A stretch of DNA of 64,000 nt from Clavibacter michiganensis subsp. insidiosus (GTDB lineage Bacteria; Actinomycetota; Actinomycetes; Actinomycetales; Microbacteriaceae), in NCBI RefSeq assembly GCF_002240565.1, contig NZ_MZMO01000001.1:2170001-2234000 (forward strand). Reading direction: 5' to 3'. Positions 33,927 to 42,612 of this stretch are shown piece after piece. The notes under the pieces are model-generated. The model worked only from the letters and a program-made list of their open reading frames with translations. It ran no database searches and had not been told where the DNA came from. How positions within the stretch are numbered: position 1 is the first letter of the stretch; the number at the start of each line of letters is the position of its first letter. A program made the position numbers and the translations under genes.

Positions 33927-35349
33927 GGGACGGCTCCTTCCTGCTGGCGGCGCGTTCCGCGTCCGCCTGTCGTCCGGCCTCGCGGTCGGCCTGCCGCTCG
34001 GCCTGGCGGTCCGCCTGGCGCTCGGCGCGCGTGGTGCCCACCGCGGTGGCGACGGGCTCCGGGACGGGCGTGAAGCGGATCCGGTCGATGCGCCGGCCGT
34101 CGAGCCGCTCGACCCGCAGCGTGCCGGTCTCGAGCTCCAGCTCGTCACCCACGACGGGCAGGCGGCCGAGCTCGCTCATGACGAAGCCCGCCGCGGTCTC
34201 GTACGGTCCCTCGTCGGGGATGCGCAGACCCGTGCGCTCGAGGAGCTCGTCGGGCCGGAGCATGCCGGGGAAGGTGAGCGAGTCACGCGAGCGGACGACG
34301 CCGGCGCGCGTGCGGTCGTGCTCGTCGGCGAGCTCGCCGACCAGCTCCTCGACCAGGTCCTCGAGCGTCGCGACCCCGGCGGTGCCGCCATACTCGTCGA
34401 CGACGACCGCCATCTGGAACCCGCGGCCGCGCAGCTCGCCGAGGAGGTCGTCGAGCTTCATGGTCTCGGGCACGCGGATCGCCTCGGACTGCAGCGCGGT
34501 GACGGGCACGAGCGCCCGCTTCTCGCGCGGCACGGCCACGGCCTGCTTCACGTGCACGAGGCCGATGACGTCGTCGACGCCGTCGTCCGTGACGGGGAAG
34601 CGCGAGTAGCCGGTGGTCATGGCCAGCTCGATCACGGTCTGCGCGCTGTCGGTGCGCTCGACCGACTTCACGCGGAGGCGCGGCGTCATGACGTCGGACG
34701 CCGTGAGGTCGGCGAAGCGCAGCGTGCGGCTGAGGAGCATCGCCGTGTCGTCCTCGAGGAGCCCGGCGAGCGCGGAGCGGCGGACGAGCGAGGACAGCTC
34801 CTCCGCGCTCCGGGCGCCGGACAGCTCCTCCTTGGGCTCGATGCCGACCAGCCGGAGGATCCCGTTCGCGCTGTTGTTGAGCAGCAGCACGGCGGGCTTG
34901 AACACGGTGGTGAACAGGGTCTGGAACGGGATGACGAGCTTGGCCGTCTCGCGCGGCAGGGCCAGCGCGAAGTTCTTCGGCACGAGCTCGCCGACGATCA
35001 TCGACAGCAGGGTCGCGACGACGAGCGCCACGACGGTGGACACCGGGGAGACGAGCCCCTCGGCCATCCCCGCGGACGTGAGCGGCCCGGCGAGCAACAG
35101 GCTGAGCGCCGGCTCCATCGTGTACCCGGTGAGGAGCGTCGTCAGCGTGATGCCGAGCTGGGCGCTGGAGAGGTGGGTCGAGGTGATGCGGAGCGCCCGG
35201 ATGGGCGGGCCGAGCCGCTTCTCGCCGCGCTCCTGGCGCTTCTCGAGGTCGGAGCGGTCGAGGTTGACGAGCGCGAACTCGCTGGCCACGAAGAGGCCGG
35301 TGCCGAGGGTCAGGAGGAGACCCGCGGCGAGGAGGAGCCGTTCATGCAC
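33919..35349 (-). CDS. CNNM/CorC-type DUF21-CBS-CorC_HlyC membrane protein (long form)
   Basis: A 476-residue paralog with DUF21 (residues 1-190, GELVPKNFALALPRE), two CBS repeats (about 205-335, with DVMTPRLRVKSV, VVVDEYGGTAGVATLEDLVEELVGE), and a CorC_HlyC domain (about 350-430). After residue 440 there is a low-complexity charged tail of repeated RQAD/RQAE units. The tandem arrangement with the shorter paralog is common in actinobacteria and suggests a hetero-complex. GTG at 35349 is the apparent start. Confidence 0.92.
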   Translation of the reverse strand: MHERLLLAAGLLLTLGTGLFVASEFALVNLDRSDLEKRQERGEKRLGPPIRALRITSTHLSSAQLGITLTTLLTGYTMEPALSLLLAGPLTSAGMAEGLVSPVSTVVALVVATLLSMIVGELVPKNFALALPRETAKLVIPFQTLFTTVFKPAVLLLNNSANGILRLVGIEPKEELSGARSAEELSSLVRRSALAGLLEDDTAMLLSRTLRFADLTASDVMTPRLRVKSVERTDSAQTVIELAMTTGYSRFPVTDDGVDDVIGLVHVKQAVAVPREKRALVPVTALQSEAIRVPETMKLDDLLGELRGRGFQMAVVVDEYGGTAGVATLEDLVEELVGELADEHDRTRAGVVRSRDSLTFPGMLRPDELLERTGLRIPDEGPYETAAGFVMSELGRLPVVGDELELETGTLRVERLDGRRIDRIRFTPVPEPVATAVGTTRAERQADRQAERQADREAGRQADAERAASRKEPSRG

Positions 35350-35462
35350 GGGGGCTGCTCCCGGGCGCCGGGCGCGCGGCCAGCCTCAGTCGGAGGGGCG
35401 CGCGCGGCGGGGGTCTATGAGCAGGAGGGGGGTCGTCCATCGTCCGTCGAGCATACCGGGGC

Positions 35463-36902
35463 TCACCAGCCGACCGGCAGGGGCTTGCCCTCCTCGTAGC
35501 CCGCGGCGGACTGGATCCCGACGGCGGCCCGCTCGGCGAACTCGGCCCGCGTGCGCGCCCCGGCGTACGTGAACGCGCTGCGGACGCCGGACGTGATCGT
35601 GTCGAGCAGGTCCTCCAAGCCGGGGCGGAGCGGGTCTATTCGGATGCGGCTGGTCGAGATCCCCTCCGCGAACAGCGTGCGCCTGGCGAGCTCGAACGCC
35701 TCACGCCGGCCGAACCGCTCCTGCACGGCGCGCGTCGACGCCATGCCCCAGCTCTCCTTGGCGAGCCCGCCGTCGTCCTCGACGAGCAGGCGGCCGGGCG
35801 ACTCGACGGTGCCGGCGAACCAGGAGCCGATCATCACGCTCGCGGCGCCGGCGGCGAGGGCGAGCGCGACATCCCGCGGGTACCGCACTCCCCCGTCCGC
35901 CCAGACGAGGGCACCGGCGGCCCGGGCGGCGGCGGCCGTGTCGAGCACGGCGGAGAACTGCGGCCGGCCGACCGCGGTCATCATGCGCGTGGTGCACATC
36001 GCGCCGGGTCCGACGCCGACCTTGACGATGTCGGCGCCCGCCGCGACGAGGTCGCGCGCGCCCTCGGCGGTCACGACGTTGCCGGCGACGAGCGGCACGC
36101 GCGGGTCGAGGGCGCGGACGTCGCGGATCGCCCGGAGCATCGCCTCCTGGTGCCCGTGCGCGGTGTCGAGGACGAGCACGTCCACACCCGCGGCCACCAG
36201 AGCGCGGGCGCGGCCGACGGGGTCGCCGTTGACGCCGACCGCGGCTCCCACCGCGAGGCGTCCGTGGCCGTCGAGCGCGGGCGCGTAGACGGTCGACCGC
36301 AGCGCGCTGCGGCGGCTGAGCGTGCCGACCAGGCGGCCGTGGGCCAGCACGGGCGCGAAGTCGATCCCGGCGGCGTGCATCAGCTCGAACGCCGCGCGGC
36401 CGGTGGGCACGTCGTCCGCGTCGAGGGAGGCGAGCGCGCCGTGCGGGAGGTCGCCGAGCCGGGTACCGTCGGGGACGCCGGCGAGCTGCGTGCCCTCGAG
36501 GCAGCCGACCATCTCCCCGTCCGCGTCGCGCAGCACGATGCCGTGGCCGGCGATGGGCGGCAGCAGCTCGCGGGCCTGGCCGGCGGTCGCGTCCGGCGGC
36601 AGCTCGAGCGGCGAGTCGTAGGCGACCGGCTGGTCCTTGACCCGGCGGATCGCGGCGTCCAGCTCCTGCGGGCGCAGGTCCTGCGGCAGGATCCCGATGC
36701 CGCCGCGCCGGGCGAGCACCGCGGCGAGCCGCGGGCCGGTGACCGACCCCATGTTGCTCGCGACGACCGGGATGGTGCACGGCGTGCCGTCGCCCGGCGC
36801 GAGGTCGACGTCCATCCGGCTCGCGACGTCGGATCGGCCCGGGCTCAGGAACACGTCCGAGTAGGTCAGGTCGTGAGCGGGAGCCTCTCCGGTGAACCTC
36901 AT
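35463..36902 (-). CDS. guaB1: GuaB1 family IMP dehydrogenase-related protein (likely GMP reductase)
   Basis: A 479-residue TIM-barrel protein of the IMPDH/GMPR family. VVASNMGSVTGPRLAAVLAR is at the N-terminal barrel, two CBS motifs occupy about residues 95-215, GDPVGRARALVAAGVDVLVLD follows, and the catalytic cysteine is in GVGPGAMCTTRMM. Actinobacterial GuaB1 has been shown in mycobacteria to act as a GMP reductase rather than an IMP dehydrogenase, which I take as its role here. ATG at 36902 has TACCGT 6 nt upstream, so it is probably leaderless. It is divergent from kgd. Confidence 0.9.
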   Translation of the reverse strand: MRFTGEAPAHDLTYSDVFLSPGRSDVASRMDVDLAPGDGTPCTIPVVASNMGSVTGPRLAAVLARRGGIGILPQDLRPQELDAAIRRVKDQPVAYDSPLELPPDATAGQARELLPPIAGHGIVLRDADGEMVGCLEGTQLAGVPDGTRLGDLPHGALASLDADDVPTGRAAFELMHAAGIDFAPVLAHGRLVGTLSRRSALRSTVYAPALDGHGRLAVGAAVGVNGDPVGRARALVAAGVDVLVLDTAHGHQEAMLRAIRDVRALDPRVPLVAGNVVTAEGARDLVAAGADIVKVGVGPGAMCTTRMMTAVGRPQFSAVLDTAAAARAAGALVWADGGVRYPRDVALALAAGAASVMIGSWFAGTVESPGRLLVEDDGGLAKESWGMASTRAVQERFGRREAFELARRTLFAEGISTSRIRIDPLRPGLEDLLDTITSGVRSAFTYAGARTRAEFAERAAVGIQSAAGYEEGKPLPVGW

Positions 36903-36908
36903 GCCCCG

Positions 36909-36914
36909 ACGGTA
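36909..36914 (-). promoter_or_regulatory. -10 hexamer TACCGT of guaB1
   Basis: Reverse-strand TACCGT lies 6 nt before the ATG at 36902. Confidence 0.4.
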
Positions 36915-36998
36915 GCCCCGCCGTCCGCGCCGCACCAGGCCGTCGACCGTGCGCGGCTTCCGACGCGCCGCTCCCGACGGCCCGACCGGGGGAAGGTT

Positions 36999-37004
36999 TA
37001 GGCT
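36999..37004 (+). promoter_or_regulatory. -10 hexamer TAGGCT of kgd
   Basis: TAGGCT lies 8 nt before an in-frame GTG at 37013, so the transcript probably starts near 37012. Translation may start there or at GTG 37082. Confidence 0.45.
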
Positions 37005-37081
37005 GGGTGATCGTGGACGCGCGGCACGCGAACGGGCCGCGCGAGGCAGACGACCAACAGCAAGAGAGCGGGCGATCAACT

Positions 37082-40000
37082 GTGTCGAGCCAGGTGACTG
37101 GTACGGGGACCGATGACGGTTCCACGGGCGACTTCGGAGCCAACGAGTGGCTCGTCGACGAGATGTACGAGAGGTTCGTGGTCGACAAGGACTCGGTCGA
37201 CCGCAGCTGGTGGCCGATCCTCGAGAACTATCACACGACCGTGATCGAGGGCCGCGAGGCGACGCCGGCCACCGGCGACCAGACCGCCGAGGCGCAGATC
37301 CCGGACGCGGAGAGCACCTCCTCCCCCGCGACGACCAACACGGGGTCCCCGGCGCCGACGCCGGCCCCCGCGTCCGCGTCCGCCGGCCAGCCGGACGCGC
37401 AGGCGCAGCAGCCCGCCACGGGATCCCAGCCCGCGGCGCGCACGACGAGCATCGCCCCGAAGCAGCAGCCGATCCCCGCGCAGGCGCCCGCGAAGGCCCC
37501 GGCCAGGAAGGGCGCAGAGCCCACGCCGCCCGGCGAGGACGAGGTCTCCCCCCTCCGCGGCATGGCCAAGTCGCTCGCGACCAACATGGACGCGTCGCTC
37601 ACCATCCCGACCGCGACGAGCGTCCGCACCATCCCGGCGAAGCTGATGATCGACAACCGCATCGTCATCAACAACCACCTGAAGCGCGCCCGCGGCGGCA
37701 AGGTCTCCTTCACGCACCTCATCGGCTGGGCGCTCATCCAGGCGCTCAAGGAGTTCCCGAGCCAGAACGTGCACTACGACGAGGTCGACGGCAAGCCCAG
37801 CGTCGTCTCCCCCGCGCACATCAACCTCGGCATCGCGATCGACATGCCGAAGCCCGACGGCACGCGCGCGCTCCTCGTCCCGAGCATCACGGGCGCCGAG
37901 GCCATGACCTTCGGCGAGTTCCTCTCCGCGTACGAGGACCTGGTGAAGAAGGCGCGCGGCAACAAGCTCGCCGCGGGCGACTTCGCCGGCACCACCATCT
38001 CGCTCACGAACCCCGGCGGCATCGGCACGGTCCACTCCGTCCCGCGCCTGATGAAGGGCCAGGGCGCCATCATCGGCGCCGGCGCCCTCGAGTACCCGGC
38101 CGAGTTCCAGGGGTCCTCCCCCAAGACGCTCGTCGAGCTCGGCATCGGCAAGACCATCACGCTCACGAGCACCTACGACCACCGCGTCATCCAAGGCGCG
38201 GGCTCGGGCGAGTTCCTCAAGATCGTGCACGAGCGCCTCATCGGCCAGCACGGCTTCTACGAGGACATCTTCGCCGCGCTCCGCATCCCGTACGACCCGA
38301 TCCAGTGGGCCACCGACATCAACGTCGACCTCTCCGAGCGGGTCTCCAAGACCAGCCGCGTGCAGGAGCTCATCAACGCGTACCGCGTCCGCGGGCACCT
38401 CATGGCGGACATCGACCCGCTCGAGTACCAACAGCGCACGCACCCGGACCTCGAGATCACGAACCACGGGCTCACGTTCTGGGACCTCGACCGCGAGTTC
38501 GTCACCGACGGCTTCGGCGGCCGCCGCCAGGCGCTCCTCCGCGACGTCCTCGGCATCCTGCGCGACTCGTACTGCCGCACCATCGGCATCGAGTACATGC
38601 ACATCCAGCAGCCCGACGAGCGCCGCTGGATCCAGGGCAAGGTCGAGCAGCCCTACGCGAAGCCCACGCACGACGAGCAGATGCGCATCCTCTCGAAGCT
38701 CAACGAGTCCGAGGCGTTCGAGACGTTCCTGCAGACCAAGTACGTCGGGCAGAAGCGCTTCAGCCTCGAGGGCGGCGAGTCGACCATCTCGCTGCTCGAC
38801 ACGCTGCTCCAGGGCGCGGCGGACCATGGCCTCGACGAGGTCGCCATCGGCATGGCCCACCGCGGCCGCCTCAACGTCCTCACCAACATCGCGGGCAAGA
38901 GCTATGGCCAGATCTTCCGCGAGTTCGAGGGCACCCAGGACCCGCGCACCGTCCAGGGATCCGGCGACGTGAAGTACCACCTCGGCACCGAGGGCACATT
39001 CCGCGGCGTCCACGGCGAGGAGATGCCGGTGTACCTCGCGGCGAACCCGTCGCACCTCGAGGCCGTCAACGGCGTGCTCGAGGGCATCGTCCGTGCCAAG
39101 CAGGACCGCAAGCCCATCGGCTCGTTCTCCGTCCTGCCGATCCTCGTCCACGGCGACGCCTCGATGGCCGGCCAGGGCGTGGTGTTCGAGACCCTCCAGC
39201 TCTCGCAGCTGCGCGCGTACCGCACGGGCGGCACGGTCCACATCGTCATCAACAACCAGGTCGGCTTCACCACGCCGCCGTCCGAGTCCCGCTCGTCGGT
39301 GTACTCGACCGACGTGGCCAAGAGCATCCAGGCGCCGATCTTCCACGTGAACGGCGACGACCCGGAGGCCGTGGCGCGCGTCGCGCACCTCGCCTTCGAG
39401 TTCCGCCAGGAGTTCAAGAAGGACGTCGTCATCGACCTCGTCTGCTACCGCCGTCGCGGCCACAACGAGGGCGACGACCCGTCGATGACGCAGCCGCTCA
39501 TGTACAACCTCATCGAGGCCAAGCGCTCGGTGCGGAAGCTGTACACGGAGGCGCTCGTCGGTCGCGGCGACATCACGCAGGAGGAGTACGACGCGGCGCA
39601 GAAGGACTTCCAGGACCGCCTGGAGCGCGCCTTCGCGGAGACGCACGCGGCGCAGACCTCGTCCATCCCCATCCAGACCGACGACGCCGGCGCCGTCGCG
39701 GACCTCGAGCGCCCCGACTCCCAGCAGGACGACGGCCACGGCGAGCCCGAGACCACGGGCGTGTCCGAGTCCGTGATCCAGGCGGTCGGCGACGCGCACG
39801 ACAACCCGCCGCAGGGCTTCTCGGTGCATCCGAAGCTGCAGGCGCTCATGCGCAAGCGGCTGGAGATGAGCCGGAGCGGATCCATCGACTGGGCCTTCGG
39901 CGAGCTCCTCGCCATCGGCTCGCTCCTGCTGGAGAACACCCCCGTCCGCCTCGCGGGCCAGGACTCCCGCCGCGGCACGTTCGTCCAGCGCCACGCGGTG

Positions 40001-40906
40001 CTGCACGACCGCGACAACGGCCAGGAATGGCTGCCGCTCGCGAACCTCAGCGACCGCCAGGCGCGGTTCTGGATCTACGACACGCTGCTCAGCGAGTACG
40101 CCGCGATGGGCTTCGAGTACGGCTACTCCGTCGAGCGGCCCGACGCGCTGGTCCTCTGGGAGGCCCAGTTCGGCGACTTCGCCAACGGCGCGCAGACCAT
40201 CATCGACGAGTTCATCTCCTCGGCCGAGCAGAAGTGGGGCCAGCGCTCGAGCGTCGTGCTGCTGCTGCCGCACGGCTACGAGGGCCAGGGTCCCGACCAC
40301 TCCTCCGCGCGCATCGAGCGGTTCCTGCAGCTGTGCGCCGAGCAGAACATGACGGTCGCGCGTCCCTCGACGCCCGCGTCGTACTTCCACCTGCTCCGCC
40401 GCCAGGCGTACTCCCGGCCCCGTCGCCCGCTCGTGGTCTTCACGCCGAAGGCCATGCTGCGGCTCCGCGGCGCCACGAGCGACGTCGAGGCCTTCACCTC
40501 GGGCCGCTTCGAGCCGGTGATCGACGACGTCCGGATCGAGGACCGCGGCGCCGTCCGTCGCGTGCTGCTCCACTCCGGCAAGGTGCACTACGACCTGCTC
40601 GGCGAGCTGGAGAAGCGCCAGGACACCTCGATCGCCCTCGTGCGGCTCGAGCAGTTCTACCCGTTCCCCGAGGAGCAGGTGCGCCGCGTCGTCGAGTCGT
40701 ACCCGGAGGCCGAGGTCGTGTGGGTGCAGGACGAGCCCGAGAACCAGGGCGCCTGGCCGTTCGTGCACGTGGAGCTCGGCCGAGTCATCCCCGACCACGC
40801 CGTGCGCGTCGTCTCCCGTCCGGCTGCGGCGTCGCCCGCCGCCGGCTCGAGCAAGCGGCACGCGACCGAGCAGACGGACCTGATCGCGCGGGCCACCGCG
40901 GAGTGA
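37082..40906 (+). CDS. kgd: multifunctional 2-oxoglutarate dehydrogenase/decarboxylase Kgd
   Basis: A 1274-residue actinobacterial fusion of an E2-type acyltransferase domain and thiamine-diphosphate E1, active in the TCA cycle with lipoylated partners encoded elsewhere. Residues 15-50 (FGANEWLVDEMYERF) are the E1-typical N-terminal helix. A Pro/Ala/Gln linker follows, then the acyltransferase core (about 155-400) with the catalytic His in YDHRVIQGAGSGEF. E1 (about 420-1270) has GMAHRGRLNVL, VHGDASMAGQGVVFE, YRRRGHNEGDDPS and QDEPENQGAW. No lipoyl domain is present, as usual for Kgd. GTG 37082 matches the usual start; an in-frame GTG at 37013 with a leaderless -10 would add 23 residues. Confidence 0.95.
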   Translation: MSSQVTGTGTDDGSTGDFGANEWLVDEMYERFVVDKDSVDRSWWPILENYHTTVIEGREATPATGDQTAEAQIPDAESTSSPATTNTGSPAPTPAPASASAGQPDAQAQQPATGSQPAARTTSIAPKQQPIPAQAPAKAPARKGAEPTPPGEDEVSPLRGMAKSLATNMDASLTIPTATSVRTIPAKLMIDNRIVINNHLKRARGGKVSFTHLIGWALIQALKEFPSQNVHYDEVDGKPSVVSPAHINLGIAIDMPKPDGTRALLVPSITGAEAMTFGEFLSAYEDLVKKARGNKLAAGDFAGTTISLTNPGGIGTVHSVPRLMKGQGAIIGAGALEYPAEFQGSSPKTLVELGIGKTITLTSTYDHRVIQGAGSGEFLKIVHERLIGQHGFYEDIFAALRIPYDPIQWATDINVDLSERVSKTSRVQELINAYRVRGHLMADIDPLEYQQRTHPDLEITNHGLTFWDLDREFVTDGFGGRRQALLRDVLGILRDSYCRTIGIEYMHIQQPDERRWIQGKVEQPYAKPTHDEQMRILSKLNESEAFETFLQTKYVGQKRFSLEGGESTISLLDTLLQGAADHGLDEVAIGMAHRGRLNVLTNIAGKSYGQIFREFEGTQDPRTVQGSGDVKYHLGTEGTFRGVHGEEMPVYLAANPSHLEAVNGVLEGIVRAKQDRKPIGSFSVLPILVHGDASMAGQGVVFETLQLSQLRAYRTGGTVHIVINNQVGFTTPPSESRSSVYSTDVAKSIQAPIFHVNGDDPEAVARVAHLAFEFRQEFKKDVVIDLVCYRRRGHNEGDDPSMTQPLMYNLIEAKRSVRKLYTEALVGRGDITQEEYDAAQKDFQDRLERAFAETHAAQTSSIPIQTDDAGAVADLERPDSQQDDGHGEPETTGVSESVIQAVGDAHDNPPQGFSVHPKLQALMRKRLEMSRSGSIDWAFGELLAIGSLLLENTPVRLAGQDSRRGTFVQRHAVLHDRDNGQEWLPLANLSDRQARFWIYDTLLSEYAAMGFEYGYSVERPDALVLWEAQFGDFANGAQTIIDEFISSAEQKWGQRSSVVLLLPHGYEGQGPDHSSARIERFLQLCAEQNMTVARPSTPASYFHLLRRQAYSRPRRPLVVFTPKAMLRLRGATSDVEAFTSGRFEPVIDDVRIEDRGAVRRVLLHSGKVHYDLLGELEKRQDTSIALVRLEQFYPFPEEQVRRVVESYPEAEVVWVQDEPENQGAWPFVHVELGRVIPDHAVRVVSRPAAASPAAGSSKRHATEQTDLIARATAE

Positions 40907-40930
40907 TCCGCCCGGGCTCCCGCCCGACGT

Positions 40931-40970
40931 GACGAGAGGCCCGGTCCCCCAGGGGATCGGGCCTCTCGTC
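40931..40970. terminator. bidirectional terminator after kgd
   Basis: A 13-bp perfect stem (GACGAGAGGCCCG and its complement) extends inward by TCCC/GGGA pairing to about 19 bp, between the convergent kgd and GNAT genes. Confidence 0.8.
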
Positions 40971-40987
40971 GTGCGGGCGGTGACGCT

Positions 40988-41011
40988 GCCGGTCAGCCGG
41001 TCAGCCGGTCA
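40988..41011 (+). repeat. three tandem copies of the 8-mer GCCGGTCA
   Basis: Perfect copies at 40988-40995, 40996-41003 and 41004-41011. The last contains the GNAT stop codon on the reverse strand, and every copy carries a TGA in that direction. Confidence 0.85.
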
Positions 41012-41449
41012 GCCGAGCTTGGAGTAGCGGATGCCGGACGCGTGGTAGCCGCGGCGGGCGTAGAAGCGCGTGACGTTGTCGCGCGCCGCCGCCGAGGTCG
41101 CGAGGAACCGCGTCGCGCCATGCTCGCGCGCCCACGCCTCGTAGTGGCGGATGAGGTCGGAGCCGATGCCGCCCGCCTGGCGTCCCTCGCGCACGACCAG
41201 GATGATCAGCTGCGCCAGGGGCTCGTCGTCGGCGAGACCCCACATGAGGTGGCCGCCCGCGAGACCCGCGATGGCCCCCGCGTCGTCGCGCACCACCCAC
41301 GTCTCGTGGCCGGCGGCGGCGGTCATGCGGGAGAGCCGCGCGGCGACGCGCTCCTCGTCCACCTCGTAGTCGAGCAGCCGGAGCAGTTCGACGATGACGG
41401 TGAGGTCGTCCGGGGAGGGCGTCCCGAGGGACTGGATCGCGTTGGTCAC
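41009..41449 (-). CDS. GNAT family N-acetyltransferase
   Basis: A 146-residue acetyltransferase. The acetyl-CoA binding motif A is VVREGRQAGGIGSDLIRHYE (about residues 86-105), and the C-terminal ATSAAARDNVTRFYARRGY is motif B. The acceptor is unknown. GTG at 41449 has TAATCT 6 nt upstream and no Shine-Dalgarno. The stop falls in a tandem 8-bp repeat, so copy-number change there would not alter the protein. Confidence 0.88.
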   Translation of the reverse strand: MTNAIQSLGTPSPDDLTVIVELLRLLDYEVDEERVAARLSRMTAAAGHETWVVRDDAGAIAGLAGGHLMWGLADDEPLAQLIILVVREGRQAGGIGSDLIRHYEAWAREHGATRFLATSAAARDNVTRFYARRGYHASGIRYSKLG

Positions 41450-41455
41450 GTCCCG

Positions 41456-41461
41456 AGATTA
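41456..41461 (-). promoter_or_regulatory. -10 hexamer TAATCT of the GNAT gene
   Basis: Reverse-strand TAATCT lies 6 nt before the GTG at 41449. Confidence 0.4.
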
Positions 41462-41484
41462 CCGGGAGAGCCGTGCCGCTCCGG

Positions 41485-41727
41485 TCAGTGCGTGGCCTGG
41501 ATGGCCCGCAGCTTCTCCATCACCTGCGTGCGCAGGTCCTCGGGTGCCGCCTCGGTGCAGGCGCGGCGCACGGTGTCGCGCAGGACGACGCCGACGCGGT
41601 GCTCGCGCGCGCAGTCCGGGCAGTTCGCCATGTGCTCGCGGATGTCGGCGGCATCCGCCTTGTCGAGCTCGTGGTGCAGGTACTCCTCGAGATCTTTCTT
41701 GGCCTTGTCGCAGCCGCAGTCGCTCAT
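41485..41727 (-). CDS. rsrA: mycothiol-system anti-sigma-R factor RsrA
   Basis: An 80-residue zinc-binding anti-sigma factor of the ZAS family that holds SigR until disulfide stress. The ligand set is H32-x3-C36-x2-C39 (HMANCPDC) with upstream Cys4 and Cys6; Cys57 may take part in redox switching. It directly follows and overlaps sigR (ATGA), the standard arrangement. The full length fits RsrA. Confidence 0.92.
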   Translation of the reverse strand: MSDCGCDKAKKDLEEYLHHELDKADAADIREHMANCPDCAREHRVGVVLRDTVRRACTEAAPEDLRTQVMEKLRAIQATH

Positions 41728-42482
41728 TTGGTCGCTCCAGTGAGGTGCGCGGTGGAGATGCCCCGCTCGCGCGCGTAGTCGGAAAGCAGGCTCCGCAGCA
41801 TCCGGCGGCCGCGGTGCAGGCGGCTCATGACGGTGCCCACGGGGGTCTTCATGATGTCGGCGATCTCCTGATAGGAGAAGCCCTCCACGTCCGCGAAGTA
41901 GACCGCCATGCGGAAGTCCTCCGGGATGGACTGCAGCGCGTCCTTGACGGTGCTGTCGGGGAGGTGGTCGATGGCCTCGGCCTCGGCAGAGCGCGTGGTG
42001 GTGGCCGTGGCGCTCGTCGCGCCGCCCAGCTGCCAGTCCTCGAGCTCGTCGATGGTGCCGTTGTAGGGGTCCCGCTGCTTCTTGCGGTAGTTGTTGATGA
42101 AGGTGTTCGTGAGGATCCGGTACAGCCAGGCCTTGAGGTTCGTGCCCTGCTTGAACTGGTGGAAGGCGGTGTAGGCCTTCACGAACGTCTCCTGGACCAG
42201 GTCCTGCGCGTCGGCGGGGTTGCGCGTCATGCGCAGTCCCGCGGCGTACAGCTGGTCGATGAACGGGAGCGCCTGCTCCTCGAAGAGCTCGCGGTTGTCG
42301 CCGGGCTGGGCCTTGCGCGGCTCCTCGACCTCGGCGCGCCGCGCCTCCTCGTGGTCGGCGGCCTCCTCGGTGGAGTGCACCACGGCCTCCACGAGCTCCG
42401 CGGGGGCGGCGGATGCGGTGGGCGCGTCGCCCCCGGTGGTCTCGGCCGGCGCGTCGTGACTGGTGTTCCCTGAAGTGGCCAT
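41724..42482 (-). CDS. sigR: ECF sigma factor SigR (thiol/oxidative stress)
   Basis: A 252-residue ECF sigma factor. After an acidic Ala/Glu-rich N-terminal extension of about 60 residues, region 2 is [17 protein letters not shown] with [15 protein letters not shown], and region 4 is [20 protein letters not shown] onward to [14 protein letters not shown]. With RsrA it controls the thioredoxin and mycothiol stress response in actinobacteria. ATG at 42482 has TAGAAT 8 nt upstream and no Shine-Dalgarno. I see no GGAAT/GTT-type SigR promoter directly upstream. aroA is divergent. Confidence 0.92.
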   Translation of the reverse strand: MATSGNTSHDAPAETTGGDAPTASAAPAELVEAVVHSTEEAADHEEARRAEVEEPRKAQPGDNRELFEEQALPFIDQLYAAGLRMTRNPADAQDLVQETFVKAYTAFHQFKQGTNLKAWLYRILTNTFINNYRKKQRDPYNGTIDELEDWQLGGATSATATTTRSAEAEAIDHLPDSTVKDALQSIPEDFRMAVYFADVEGFSYQEIADIMKTPVGTVMSRLHRGRRMLRSLLSDYARERGISTAHLTGATK

Positions 42483-42490
42483 CAGGGCAG

Positions 42491-42496
42491 ATTCTA
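42491..42496 (-). promoter_or_regulatory. -10 hexamer TAGAAT of sigR
   Basis: Reverse-strand TAGAAT, the closest match to TATAAT among the hexamers noted, lies 8 nt before the ATG at 42482. Confidence 0.45.
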
Positions 42497-42562
42497 CGGC
42501 GCGCACGAGCTCGGCGGACGGGGCCGCCGGTGCTGTCCTCGTGATCACGGGTGATCCTTCCC

Positions 42563-42579
42563 GGCCCGGGATCCGGGCC
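42563..42579. promoter_or_regulatory. palindrome between sigR and aroA
   Basis: GGCCCGG and CCGGGCC flank a GAT centre. It lies in the 130-bp divergent control region; an operator or a small hairpin in either leader are both possible. Confidence 0.3.
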
Positions 42580-42597
42580 TGCCGGACGTCTGCCCGG

Positions 42598-42603
42598 TAC
42601 TCT
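42598..42603 (+). promoter_or_regulatory. -10 hexamer TACTCT of aroA
   Basis: TACTCT lies 9 nt before the ATG at 42613, with no Shine-Dalgarno between. Confidence 0.4.
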
Positions 42604-42612
42604 GATGAACCC

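Noticed and set aside
37076..40861. A 1261-residue open frame antisense to kgd
   Set aside because: It is Arg/Glu/Val/Leu-rich with no recognisable domain, and mirrors the codon bias of kgd. Long antisense frames are expected at this GC content.
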